Notes under the pieces: generated by a model
What the model was told of the DNA's origin: nothing
Seen by the model: only the letters and a program-made list of their open reading frames with translations
Databases searched by the model: none
Position numbers and translations under genes: made by a program
Origin: JBFHIJ01 sp963678775
GTDB lineage: Bacteria > Bacteroidota > Ignavibacteria > Kapaibacteriales > UBA2268
DNA: 64,000 nt
Direction of reading: 5' to 3'
NCBI GenBank assembly: GCA_963678775.2
Contig: CAXXGR010000007.1
Location: forward strand, 310,001 to 374,000
Part shown: positions 52,450-61,158 of the stretch, piece after piece
Numbering within the stretch: position 1 is the stretch's first letter
Layout: each line of letters begins with the position of its first letter

Positions 52450-53573
52450 AAGCAGTTCAAAACTCAAAGCATCCTGATAAACCATGTGGTGATGTTGTCC
52501 ATTGGGAAAGGCGCAATGAGAATACTTATATCATAGTCAGTGACGGGCTTGGTCATGGTATAAAAGCTAACATTGCAGCCACTATGTGTGTGGCTCGCTT
52601 GAAAGAACTCATGGCAACTGATTTTTCACTCAGAAGAGCTTTTACAAGCTTAGTAAAAACTATGAATCATGCTGCGAAAAACGGTCTGCCTTATGCCGTT
52701 TTTACTGTAGCGAGGATTATGAAAGATGGTGGCACCACTGTGCTAACTTATGATATGCCTGCACCTATATTTATGACACCTTCGTACTCCAACGTCTTAC
52801 CTCAAAGGACATATACGGTAGAAAATGCTGTAATTGGCGAATCTAACTGCTTTATGAAGCCTAGAGAAGCTTTAGTTATTGTCAGTGATGGAATAACTCA
52901 GGCAGGGCTTGGCAGAGGTCTCAGGATGGGGTGGGAATCTGCCGGGCTAAACAGATATATCAACGAGCGACTTAACGAAAGAATGCATTACATGGAGCTT
53001 CCTGCATCTATTAATCAAAAAGCGCATGAGCTATGCAAAGGGCACTATGATGATGATACGACTTCACTTGTTGCATGGGGAAGAGACGGAACTACTGTAA
53101 ATATTTTATCTGGTCCACCTTCCAATAAAATGCTTGATCATGATTGTATTCATAAGTTTATAGAGTTAGACGGCACAAAAATAGTCTGCGGGGCTTCTAC
53201 TGCAAAAATTGTTGCACAAGTGACAGGAAAGTCAATAGAATTAGAGGGAGATTTACATGATGAGCTTACGCCTCCAATTAGTAAAATTGACGGTATAGAT
53301 TTGGTAACTGAGGGTGCAATTACTCTAAATCAGGTTTATAATATCTGGGATGAAGATAGGGTGCTTATGGATGATAATAACTCTGCAGTTAAGTTATTAG
53401 ATGCAATCCAGTTCGCTGACAAAATTCGTTTTATGGTAGGTACTTCACAAAATCCGGCTACAAAAGATATAAAATTCAAGCAACAAGGCCTACTGACAAG
53501 AATGAAAATTATACCACTCATAGCAAACAAGTGCAAAGCAGATGGTAAACAGGTTCTAATGCAGTATTATTAA
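52425..53573 (+). CDS. SpoIIE/PP2C-type serine phosphatase linked to the sensory hydrogenase
   Basis: The 382-residue protein has a SpoIIE/PP2C-type phosphatase domain in the first half, with the metal-site aspartates in VSDGLGHGIKAN, LVIVSDGITQAG and YDDDTTSLVAW. The second half (from about residue 215) has no recognised domain. The gene overlaps the hydrogenase gene by 25 bases, so the pair should be made in fixed ratio. In related loci HydS-type hydrogenases lie beside PP2C phosphatases, and the phosphatase is thought to pass on the redox or H2 signal. The substrate protein is unknown. ATG 52425 is used; the GTG at 52419 is in frame. Confidence 0.82.
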   Translation: MGYLHIEIEAVQNSKHPDKPCGDVVHWERRNENTYIIVSDGLGHGIKANIAATMCVARLKELMATDFSLRRAFTSLVKTMNHAAKNGLPYAVFTVARIMKDGGTTVLTYDMPAPIFMTPSYSNVLPQRTYTVENAVIGESNCFMKPREALVIVSDGITQAGLGRGLRMGWESAGLNRYINERLNERMHYMELPASINQKAHELCKGHYDDDTTSLVAWGRDGTTVNILSGPPSNKMLDHDCIHKFIELDGTKIVCGASTAKIVAQVTGKSIELEGDLHDELTPPISKIDGIDLVTEGAITLNQVYNIWDEDRVLMDDNNSAVKLLDAIQFADKIRFMVGTSQNPATKDIKFKQQGLLTRMKIIPLIANKCKADGKQVLMQYY

Positions 53574-53707
53574 TTTAGATATTCACTCTTCTGTATACCA
53601 TAAACCCAGATTTGTCATTAGATGTCGTAAAGTGCTGTAAAAGACCGTAGAATCAAGGAGTATGCTTACTTCCTTTGTAAGAAAATATTACGAAATTGCT
53701 GATTGAA

Positions 53708-53727
53708 CAAGGGGTTTCAACCCCTTG
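53708..53727. repeat. perfect hairpin in intergenic region
   Basis: CAAGGGGTT (53708-53716) and AACCCCTTG (53719-53727) form a 9-bp perfect stem with a 2-base loop sequence (TC). It is not followed by a T-run, so it does not look like an ordinary terminator. It may be a palindromic intergenic element. Confidence 0.6.
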
Positions 53728-53829
53728 CCATGCAATGACTTTAGAGCTTTTTCATTATTTCAAATGACATTTTTAGGATAAAGAAAGAGATACCTAAAAT
53801 ATTACGCTGCACCTACATTATATAAATAG

Positions 53830-53858
53830 GGCGGAGAGTATATTTATTACGCTCCGCC
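53830..53858. terminator. candidate terminator between convergent genes
   Basis: GGCGGAG (53830-53836) pairs with CTCCGCC (53852-53858), 7 GC-rich bp. The plus-strand side is followed by TAATTGATTTTTTATTTT; on the minus strand it lies about 40 bp after the isocitrate dehydrogenase stop. Confidence 0.65.
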
Positions 53859-53894
53859 TAATTGATTTTTTATTTTATAGTAAAAATATTTTTG

Positions 53895-55022
53895 CTATAA
53901 TTTAGCTGCGACTGCATTTGCCATATCCATAGTAGAAGCATCGCCACCCATATCGTAAGTGCGAACTTTTCCTTCTTCGACTACATCTGCAACTGCTTTT
54001 TCTAATCTTTCAGCCATTTCCTCTTCTCCGAGCCAATCTAACATCATTTTGCCAGATAGGAATGTAGCAATAGGATTAGCTTTGTATTTGCCTGCATATT
54101 TTGGTGCAGAACCGTGAGTAGGTTCAAACACTGCAAGATTTTTACCAATGTTGCCGGAGCAAGCGAAACCAAGTCCGCCTACCATCTGAGCACATAAGTC
54201 ACTTATGATATCTCCATAAAGATTAGGAGCTACAAGTACATCGTATCTTTCTGGGTTTTTTAATAGCCACATAGTCATCGCATCTATGTTTCCTTCATCC
54301 ATTTCAACAGTTGGGTAGTTTTTAGCTACTTCTTTTGCTGTTTCTAAGAATAGACCGTCAGAAGCACGAACAACGTTAGATTTGTGAACTACTGTTACTT
54401 TCTTTCTTCCAAATTTCTTTGCAAATTCGAAAGCTTCTGTAATAATCTTACGTGAACCTTCTCTTGTATTTATTTTAGTAGAGATTGCATATTCATCTTC
54501 TTTCAAGTGAGCAAAACGTTCGAAATTAGGACTTAATTCACTCAAGGTATCAGCAAGTTTTTTAGGAACAGTGTTAAATTCTACACCTGCATATAAATCT
54601 TCAGTATTTTCTCTGAAAACAACTATATCAATAAAATCTTTAAAATTCAATGGATTGCCTTTATATGCTTTTGTTGGCCTCAAGCAGTTGTATAAGTCAA
54701 ACATTTGACGCATTCTAACGATAGGAGAGCGGTATATCAAACCTTTACCTTTTAACTCCGGTACTAACTCTTCTTCTGCAGCTTTTACAGGTTTAGACGT
54801 GATCGCACCAAACATAGCAGCATCAACGTTTTTTAATAAATCTATAGTTCTTTCAGGTAAAGAGTCGCCTTCTGTTTTCCAAAATTCCCAACCAATGTCG
54901 CCATGGATATATTCAGCTTCAAATCCAAGCTTATCAAATACAACCTTAGCTGCTTCTAAGACATCAACGCCAATACCGTCACCCGGTAGCCAGGCAATTT
55001 TGTAAGTTTTTTTCTGAGACAT
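53895..55022 (-). CDS. icd: isocitrate dehydrogenase (NADP type)
   Basis: The 375-residue protein is a decarboxylating dehydrogenase of the IDH/IPMDH superfamily. The substrate loop S-P-I-V-R-M-R-Q-M-F-D-L-Y-N-C-L-R-P and FRENTEDLYAGVEF are IDH-like. K308-Y309 in GSAPKYAG occupy the positions that select NADP in E. coli Icd (K344-Y345), where NAD enzymes have Asp-Ile; I therefore predict NADP+ use. Isopropylmalate or homoisocitrate dehydrogenase is less likely. The product 2-oxoglutarate could feed the ferredoxin oxidoreductase at 36-39 kb. Confidence 0.85.
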   Translation of the reverse strand: MSQKKTYKIAWLPGDGIGVDVLEAAKVVFDKLGFEAEYIHGDIGWEFWKTEGDSLPERTIDLLKNVDAAMFGAITSKPVKAAEEELVPELKGKGLIYRSPIVRMRQMFDLYNCLRPTKAYKGNPLNFKDFIDIVVFRENTEDLYAGVEFNTVPKKLADTLSELSPNFERFAHLKEDEYAISTKINTREGSRKIITEAFEFAKKFGRKKVTVVHKSNVVRASDGLFLETAKEVAKNYPTVEMDEGNIDAMTMWLLKNPERYDVLVAPNLYGDIISDLCAQMVGGLGFACSGNIGKNLAVFEPTHGSAPKYAGKYKANPIATFLSGKMMLDWLGEEEMAERLEKAVADVVEEGKVRTYDMGGDASTMDMANAVAAKL

Positions 55023-55404
55023 GTGTGTTTTCCTTCCTTTTAACTAGCAAATGTGTTACTGAAATAAGTTTAGTAAATGAATATGGTAATATATGGATTA
55101 TTAGCAATTATATAAAATTATTTTGCGTGAAATTTGTAATTGTTTATTTGAATAGTTTATATTTGTAAGTGTATGATTTAAAAGGTATTATAGTTGAAAT
55201 ATGTCTGATGTGCATAACTGAGCAAAAATTAAATTTTTGATATTGTATATAAAAATAGTGTTTTATTGCCTGAGAGTAATATTTCTGTGACTTTTGAAAA
55301 TTAGTTCAACTATATCGAATCATATTCGTACATTTAGTATAGCTCTGGTACAATTATTGATTACATTACTAATTGAAAGAAATAAAAATATTTGAATTTG
55401 AAAA
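55023..55404. other. 382-bp intergenic region
   Basis: This divergent gap between icd and tamB is AT-rich and presumably holds both promoters. I see no clear hexamer pair, hairpin or open frame in it. Confidence 0.4.
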
Positions 55405-58400
55405 ATGAGAATAGTATATAAAATATTAAAATACTTGTTATATCTGATACTTGCAGTGTTTCTACTGGTATTAGCTGTATTTAAAATTCCTGTAATTAGG
55501 CATCAAGTGCTTGACTATGCTTTGGAATCAGTTAACTCCGGGTTGCAAGGGACATTATATGTTGATGATATAGATTTAGTAAATCTGAGCGGTATTAAGC
55601 TTATTCATGCGTCACTAATAGCTGGTTGTGATACCGTAGCTTATGTGCCTGAGGCATATATTAAACTAAATGCTTTTCCAATGATAGATAATGTTATCTC
55701 CGTGCAGAGTATAGAGTTGAATTATCCTGTAATCAAGATTATAAGAAGTAAAGATTCTACTATGAATATAGAGCATATTGCTTATCCATCTGTAGATACA
55801 ACAACCGATGCCGGCAATACCAATTTGAAAATACTAACAGACAGAATTAGAATAAAAAATGGCAGATTTGAGCTAATAGATTCTCTTTTATTGACTGATA
55901 ATCGTAATCAAATAAATTATTCGGATATGATATTTGATGATTTGAATATGGATGTCAAAGCTAGTGCTGATTTGTTAAACAATACATTTAAGTTATCCGT
56001 AGACAATCTCAGTGGGAGAGAGAGAAACTCAGGGCTAGACTTAACTAAATTTACAGGCGATTTGAATCTGTCTCCCGATGGCATATTGGCTGAAAACGTT
56101 ACAATCAAGATAGATAATCAAAAGGTATATTGTTCGGTTGCTATGGAAGATTATAATGTCTTTGGCGATGCAATACTCGATAAAGCAAATTTTGATATTA
56201 AAGTAAAAAGTGAAAATTTTCAACCAATCATAGCAAATAAGTTTGTAGAAATGCCTTTAGATTTTAAGGGTGTGCAAGACGTACAGCTCAAAGCACATGG
56301 CACGCTGAATGATTTTAATATAGATGAATTAAAATATTCGTCTTCACCTGAATCTATAAATCTAACAGGTGTACTGAAAAACCTATTAAATCCTGAAGAT
56401 TTTGCTTTCGATTTAAAAGTAAAAAACTCTACCCTCACGTATCAGTCAATTTCTAAAAAAATTATAGGTATTCCCTGGGAGAATATACCTAACATCGGAA
56501 AAGCTAATATTAAATTTCTCAATTCTAAAGGTAATTTGGATACTGTTTCTGCTCAAGTTTCTATGCAAAGCGATGCTGGATTTTTAGAAGGCGACTTAGG
56601 AGTAAAGTTAGCAGACCGCTTGTCATTTAGTGCTGACATAGATTTCAAAAAATTGAATTTAGCCAGATTTATAAACTCCAAAGAGCTCAAGTCAGATTTC
56701 ACAGGAAGATGTGACATAAAAGGTTCGGGTACTGAGCTTCAGAATATGCAGTTATATATTAACTTAGATGCTACAAAAGGTCAAGTAGCAGATGTTAAAT
56801 TTGAAAAAATCAAGTTAGATATGCTTACTTCCGGTAGAGGGAATTTTTCTATAGAGACATTAAATGTATTATTCCCTAATGACTCTCTTTCAGTAGATTT
56901 TGAACCGGGGCAAAAATCAAAAATTGATATTAAAGGTATGGTATCTTTCAAGAGTATAGATGACACCGAATATGATATTGATGTAAATATAGTCAAGCTA
57001 AATTTGGCTAAGATGCTCAGCAATCCAACAATGCCTTCAGTTTTGTCATGCGATATGAAATTAGAAGGAGAAAACTTTGAAATTAACCGTATAAAAGCTA
57101 AAATAGATGCAAATATTTATGCACTATTGCTATCTGATAAATACCTGATGCCTTTTGATATAATTTTAGAAAATTCGTATGATGAAAATCATAGGTTTTT
57201 GAACCTCGAATCTGATTTTTTAGATTTAAAACTTGATGGACAGTTTAATTATACTAATCTTATTGATGCACTTAGTGACCAATCAAGTTATCTTTCTGAT
57301 TTTATTCAGAGTAAAATCAATACTATGTTGCCTGATTCTGCTATGAATTATACTATCGAAGATACAACTCTTTATACAAAAAAAGCAGCTTTTAAAGACC
57401 AAAATATTTCTTTGACTGCAAGGATAAAAAATACCAGCATAATTAGAAGTATTGTGGAGGATATAGATTTGGACATGGTAGCTAATATTGATTTTGCTTA
57501 TATAGCCTCCGGAGATGTGAGTAACTTCAAACTTAAAAAATGTGAAATTCCATATCTAAGATTTTCGACAGAAGATACATATCTCAAAACAGATTCCCTG
57601 ATGTTCGTCGGAGGTCTGACCATCGCTTTGCAGGATTCGTTACCACAATTTTCTACAATAGAATTTTCGCTGCAAAACGATGAGAGTATGTTCTACAATG
57701 ATTTGAAAATTGATAGTATTTTTACAATTTGGAACTTTGATGGCCAAAGATTTGACTACTCAGCAAAAGCTCAAATGGATAATGACTTTAAAGTTTCTTT
57801 AACCGGTGATATAGTTCTGAAAGATCCGGGCTTAGATTTAACTATGTCGCATCTGAACTTTGCATATTTGGATAAGTTTATATGGAACAACAGAGATAAT
57901 ATTATAGTTGATTTTACTGGGAAAGGTTTAAATATAGAGAAGTTTGCTATACAAAGAGACACTTTTGAAAGTGTGAAACTATCAGGCATGGTAGATAGAG
58001 AAAATATAGAAAATCTTAAAATTGGACTATATAACTTAAATCTACACCATATTTTGCCATTTGTTCCAAATGAGTCACGAGAGTATGTAGAAGAATTATA
58101 TGGGAATTTAGATAGTTTAAGTTTAACTGTCTCGGGCAAAATAGAAGATCCCGAAGCTAAGATGAATTTTAATATCAATGATATTGTGCTAAATGATAAT
58201 AAAGTAGGTTACTATTACGGTAATTTAGCAGTAAAGGATAACAATCTAATCGGTTTTACAAGACTGGAATCAAACGAAAATGGTAAAATTATCAAGCGTC
58301 TTTATGCAGATGTATTTAATTTTCCTATTAATATCTCTCAAGATTCAGCACTTTATAAGTCCAAAATAAATGTAATGGTCAGAGCTGAGCAAATCCCTTT

Positions 58401-59886
58401 GGTATTGGCAGATCCATTTATTCCAAACGTCAGTAATGTTAAGGGAGAAGCAGATGCATATTTGGAAATATTAGGTGATGATATGTCAAGCATTTCTTGG
58501 AAAGGGTATGTTGATTTACTTAAATCTCAACTAAGGCTCGACGCTACTAATATGCTTTATAACGCTACAGGTAAAATAAATATAAACAAAGATACAATAA
58601 ATCTTACAAAGATTAATTTATCTAATGTTAGTGGAGAAAAATATAAAGGGACTGCGCAGGCACAAGGCATTGTTACTCTCAAAGATTTTACGCCTGATTA
58701 CCTGGATATCACTGTAAAAGCAAATAAGTTCCAGGTAATGAATAATGCGACTGTGAGAAGTATGCCTGATTTATATGGCGATTTTGTAATAACTACCGAC
58801 CAAAGGCCAATCAGATTTTGGGGCACACTTCTGGAACCTAATTTAGAGGGAGATATCAATGTTGTATATGCTTCCTTAAAAATGCCTGATATGAGCACTG
58901 GTAAGTTACAATATTCCAGATTGAACTATAAAATCAACAATGATGAAACAATGACTATAGCTATTGACAATCCTACACTAGAAATGCCTGATAAGATAAA
59001 TCAAGGCTTTAAAGCCAGCGAAGATATTGCTGAATTAATGAATTACGATCTAAAGATAAAAATACTTGATAAGCTAAGTGTCCAGATGGATATGGGATTC
59101 CTCGGGCAGCTTTCGGCAGATGTAGCGATAAAAGATAAAAACTTACCATTGATTTATAAGAAATACAGAAATCAGCAGGATGCACAGTTGATAGGTTCAT
59201 TGCAGTTGCTTGAATCGTCCGTGTTAAATTTTGCGAAAATGTTTAATACCTATGGAGAAATTACATTTCCATCCGGTGACTTGCAAAATCCTACTTTGGA
59301 TTTAGTCGCTGAGTACACAGGCATTATATACGAAAAACCTGTGCAGAAAAATTATACCGTAAAAATATTTGTAACAGGTACGAAGGAGCTGCCAAAAACT
59401 CGTTTTGTCTATACAATCAATGGGCAAGAAGCAACAGGAGATCCCAAAAAAATAGAAGAAGATGCTCTTTATCTATTAGTATTCGGGCGCTTAAAAGGTG
59501 CTGAAAGCACAGGCGGTGGAGCTTCAGACGTTGATAATTTAAAAGCACTACTTTCAGGTCAGGCATCAAAATATCTAACTGATATACTCATGAAAACAGG
59601 TTTGGTAAGTAGTGTAGACATTGAAGTAAATTCAGATGAGTTCAGCGAATCTAAAATGAAATTTTCCGGTGAAATGTTAGGTCTCAATTATCAATTAGGA
59701 TCTACAGTAGGTAATATGGGCGATAATCAGATAATTATTAATATACCTTTCTTTAAGCTGTTTGATAGTAGCATACTACCTAATATATCAGGTCAGGTTT
59801 CTATTTCTCAGTCAAGCGGTGAGAGAAACCAACTTCAGGAAAGGAAAAAATTTGAGTTTAAATTGAGATTTGGTGGAAGCAAGTAG
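55405..59886 (+). CDS. tamB: TamB-family translocation/assembly protein
   Basis: The 1493-residue protein has one N-terminal membrane anchor (about residues 7-29) and then a very long beta-strand-repeat periplasmic region of the AsmA/TamB type, ending in the DUF490 (TamB C-terminal) domain: DALYLLVFGRLKG, LKALLSGQASKYLTDILMKTGLVSSVDIEV and FSGEMLGLNYQLG, followed by a barrel-like end (FEFKLRFGGSK). TamB is thought to form a periplasmic bridge to the outer membrane for barrel assembly or lipid transport. The size is normal. tamA is not adjacent. The next gene, cheW, starts 113 bp after the stop. Confidence 0.88.
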   Translation: MRIVYKILKYLLYLILAVFLLVLAVFKIPVIRHQVLDYALESVNSGLQGTLYVDDIDLVNLSGIKLIHASLIAGCDTVAYVPEAYIKLNAFPMIDNVISVQSIELNYPVIKIIRSKDSTMNIEHIAYPSVDTTTDAGNTNLKILTDRIRIKNGRFELIDSLLLTDNRNQINYSDMIFDDLNMDVKASADLLNNTFKLSVDNLSGRERNSGLDLTKFTGDLNLSPDGILAENVTIKIDNQKVYCSVAMEDYNVFGDAILDKANFDIKVKSENFQPIIANKFVEMPLDFKGVQDVQLKAHGTLNDFNIDELKYSSSPESINLTGVLKNLLNPEDFAFDLKVKNSTLTYQSISKKIIGIPWENIPNIGKANIKFLNSKGNLDTVSAQVSMQSDAGFLEGDLGVKLADRLSFSADIDFKKLNLARFINSKELKSDFTGRCDIKGSGTELQNMQLYINLDATKGQVADVKFEKIKLDMLTSGRGNFSIETLNVLFPNDSLSVDFEPGQKSKIDIKGMVSFKSIDDTEYDIDVNIVKLNLAKMLSNPTMPSVLSCDMKLEGENFEINRIKAKIDANIYALLLSDKYLMPFDIILENSYDENHRFLNLESDFLDLKLDGQFNYTNLIDALSDQSSYLSDFIQSKINTMLPDSAMNYTIEDTTLYTKKAAFKDQNISLTARIKNTSIIRSIVEDIDLDMVANIDFAYIASGDVSNFKLKKCEIPYLRFSTEDTYLKTDSLMFVGGLTIALQDSLPQFSTIEFSLQNDESMFYNDLKIDSIFTIWNFDGQRFDYSAKAQMDNDFKVSLTGDIVLKDPGLDLTMSHLNFAYLDKFIWNNRDNIIVDFTGKGLNIEKFAIQRDTFESVKLSGMVDRENIENLKIGLYNLNLHHILPFVPNESREYVEELYGNLDSLSLTVSGKIEDPEAKMNFNINDIVLNDNKVGYYYGNLAVKDNNLIGFTRLESNENGKIIKRLYADVFNFPINISQDSALYKSKINVMVRAEQIPLVLADPFIPNVSNVKGEADAYLEILGDDMSSISWKGYVDLLKSQLRLDATNMLYNATGKININKDTINLTKINLSNVSGEKYKGTAQAQGIVTLKDFTPDYLDITVKANKFQVMNNATVRSMPDLYGDFVITTDQRPIRFWGTLLEPNLEGDINVVYASLKMPDMSTGKLQYSRLNYKINNDETMTIAIDNPTLEMPDKINQGFKASEDIAELMNYDLKIKILDKLSVQMDMGFLGQLSADVAIKDKNLPLIYKKYRNQQDAQLIGSLQLLESSVLNFAKMFNTYGEITFPSGDLQNPTLDLVAEYTGIIYEKPVQKNYTVKIFVTGTKELPKTRFVYTINGQEATGDPKKIEEDALYLLVFGRLKGAESTGGGASDVDNLKALLSGQASKYLTDILMKTGLVSSVDIEVNSDEFSESKMKFSGEMLGLNYQLGSTVGNMGDNQIIINIPFFKLFDSSILPNISGQVSISQSSGERNQLQERKKFEFKLRFGGSK

Positions 59887-59998
59887 TAAAAAATAGCTAT
59901 AAAATGGTATATCTTAATCTATTTTAAATATTTATTTGTATATTACGTAGTTCTTTATATATTTTGTTGATTCTGGAATACAAAACTGGGGAGGCACA

Positions 59999-60505
59999 AT
60001 GAGTGATATTAAAAATGATGCCCAAAAAGTAAGCAGTGTTGTGATGAGTGATGAGCTTCTACAACTTGTTAGCTTTAACATTGGTGAAGAAGAATTTGGA
60101 GTTGATATTCTTAAGGTACAGGAAATCAACCGCATGGTAGATATAACCAGAGTTCCTAACGCTCCGGATTATGTAGAAGGTGTTATCAATCTGAGAGGTA
60201 AAGTTATACCTATTATTGATTTGAGACATCGACTCAATATGACTCAAAAGGAAGTGGACAAGGACACAAGAATTATTGTTGTAGAGTTAGAAAACAAAAT
60301 CATTGGTTTTATTGTCGATGCAGTAAATGAAGTGCTTAGAATCAACAAAAGTATTACCGAAGCACCTCCTGCTATGATTGCAGGTATTGATGCAGAATAT
60401 ATCACTTCAATCGGAAAGCTCGAAGATAGATTATTGATACTTCTGGATTTAGAAAGAATTTTAACTACAGAAGAAAAAGAAGTATTAACCGAATTAGAAA
60501 TATAA
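59999..60505 (+). CDS. cheW: CheW-domain protein
   Basis: The 168-residue protein is a single CheW domain of the kind that couples receptors to the histidine kinase CheA: LVSFNIGEEEFGVDILKVQEINR, VPNAPDYVEGVINLRGKVIPIIDLRHRL, and IGFIVDAVNEVLRI with TEAPPAM. It has a short N-terminal extension (residues 1-18). A GGGGAGG ribosome site precedes the start. No cheA, receptor or other che gene is near, so it is an orphan here; its partner genes lie elsewhere. Confidence 0.93.
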   Translation: MSDIKNDAQKVSSVVMSDELLQLVSFNIGEEEFGVDILKVQEINRMVDITRVPNAPDYVEGVINLRGKVIPIIDLRHRLNMTQKEVDKDTRIIVVELENKIIGFIVDAVNEVLRINKSITEAPPAMIAGIDAEYITSIGKLEDRLLILLDLERILTTEEKEVLTELEI

Positions 60506-60511
60506 GAAAAT

Positions 60512-60541
60512 GGGTTGTTTGAGATGTCAGGCAACCTTTTT
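60512..60541 (+). terminator. candidate terminator after cheW
   Basis: GGTTG (60513-60517) pairs with CAACC (60532-60536), 5 bp with a 14-base loop, followed by a T-run (60537-60542). The stem is short. Confidence 0.6.
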
Positions 60542-60630
60542 TGCATTTCAGGTTACCAAACAGTTATTATCATTGTTTTACATGCTATATTTCAATATCT
60601 TTGGAAATAACAATCAATGGGATATAAGAT

Positions 60631-61149
60631 ATGGATTTTTCGAGCGGTACTTTTATTCAATTAAGCTACAAACATAAGAGCAAATTATTTGACCATTATG
60701 ATCAGTATTTTTTCTTTCTAAATAAATACAGAATTTATGTTGGAGACTTCTCTGAAGTTATTGCTTATTGTATGTTACCTGATAGCTTCCATTTTCTTAT
60801 TGAAATATTAGACTCTAATCAAGATCCTTCATTTCAACTAAAAAAACTACAAAACAAGATATTTGCACGTTATAGAAAAGAAATAATTCTGGATAATATT
60901 GAAATTACTAAGCTAAACTCAGAGCAAGAAATAGAAAATAAAATCTATGAAATTCACTTTATGCCTGTCAAACTTGGATTTATAGATACTCCGGATGACT
61001 GGGAGTTTTCCAGCTATCAGGAATATATTGATTTGAGACAGGGGACTTTGCCTCGCACAGAGGAATTAAAGTCAAAATATTCTGATATCAAAGAAATCAG
61101 ATACAATACCGAAAGTCTAATTGATGACTTTGATATGTTATACAAATAA
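60631..61149 (+). CDS. decayed REP-associated tyrosine transposase-like protein
   Basis: The 172-residue protein resembles the Y1/REP-associated transposase (RAYT) family: the HuH region YCMLPDSFHFLIEI, a candidate nucleophile Y81 (ARYRKE), and the typical segment IYEIHFMPVKLGFIDTPDDWEFSSYQEYI near 105-145. The usual H-u-H is H-F-H; here S52-F-H54 has lost the first histidine, so strand transfer by the usual chemistry is doubtful. It could be a domesticated or decaying copy. It is followed by an unknown membrane gene after 9 bases. No REP cluster is visible next to it. Confidence 0.72.
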   Translation: MDFSSGTFIQLSYKHKSKLFDHYDQYFFFLNKYRIYVGDFSEVIAYCMLPDSFHFLIEILDSNQDPSFQLKKLQNKIFARYRKEIILDNIEITKLNSEQEIENKIYEIHFMPVKLGFIDTPDDWEFSSYQEYIDLRQGTLPRTEELKSKYSDIKEIRYNTESLIDDFDMLYK

Positions 61150-61158
61150 GCCTGCTAT

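Larger units (their letters stand above)
53574..53894. other. 321-bp intergenic region with two hairpins
   Basis: The region between the convergent phosphatase and isocitrate dehydrogenase genes holds a 9-bp perfect hairpin (53708-53727), a GC-rich terminator-like hairpin near 53830, and a 22-bp stretch (53607-53628) that matches 17 of 22 bases of 30175-30196. No supported open frame is seen. Confidence 0.5.

Noticed and set aside
57771..58178. A 135-codon minus-strand frame inside tamB
   Set aside because: It is the mirror of a well-supported coding frame, with no homology signal.
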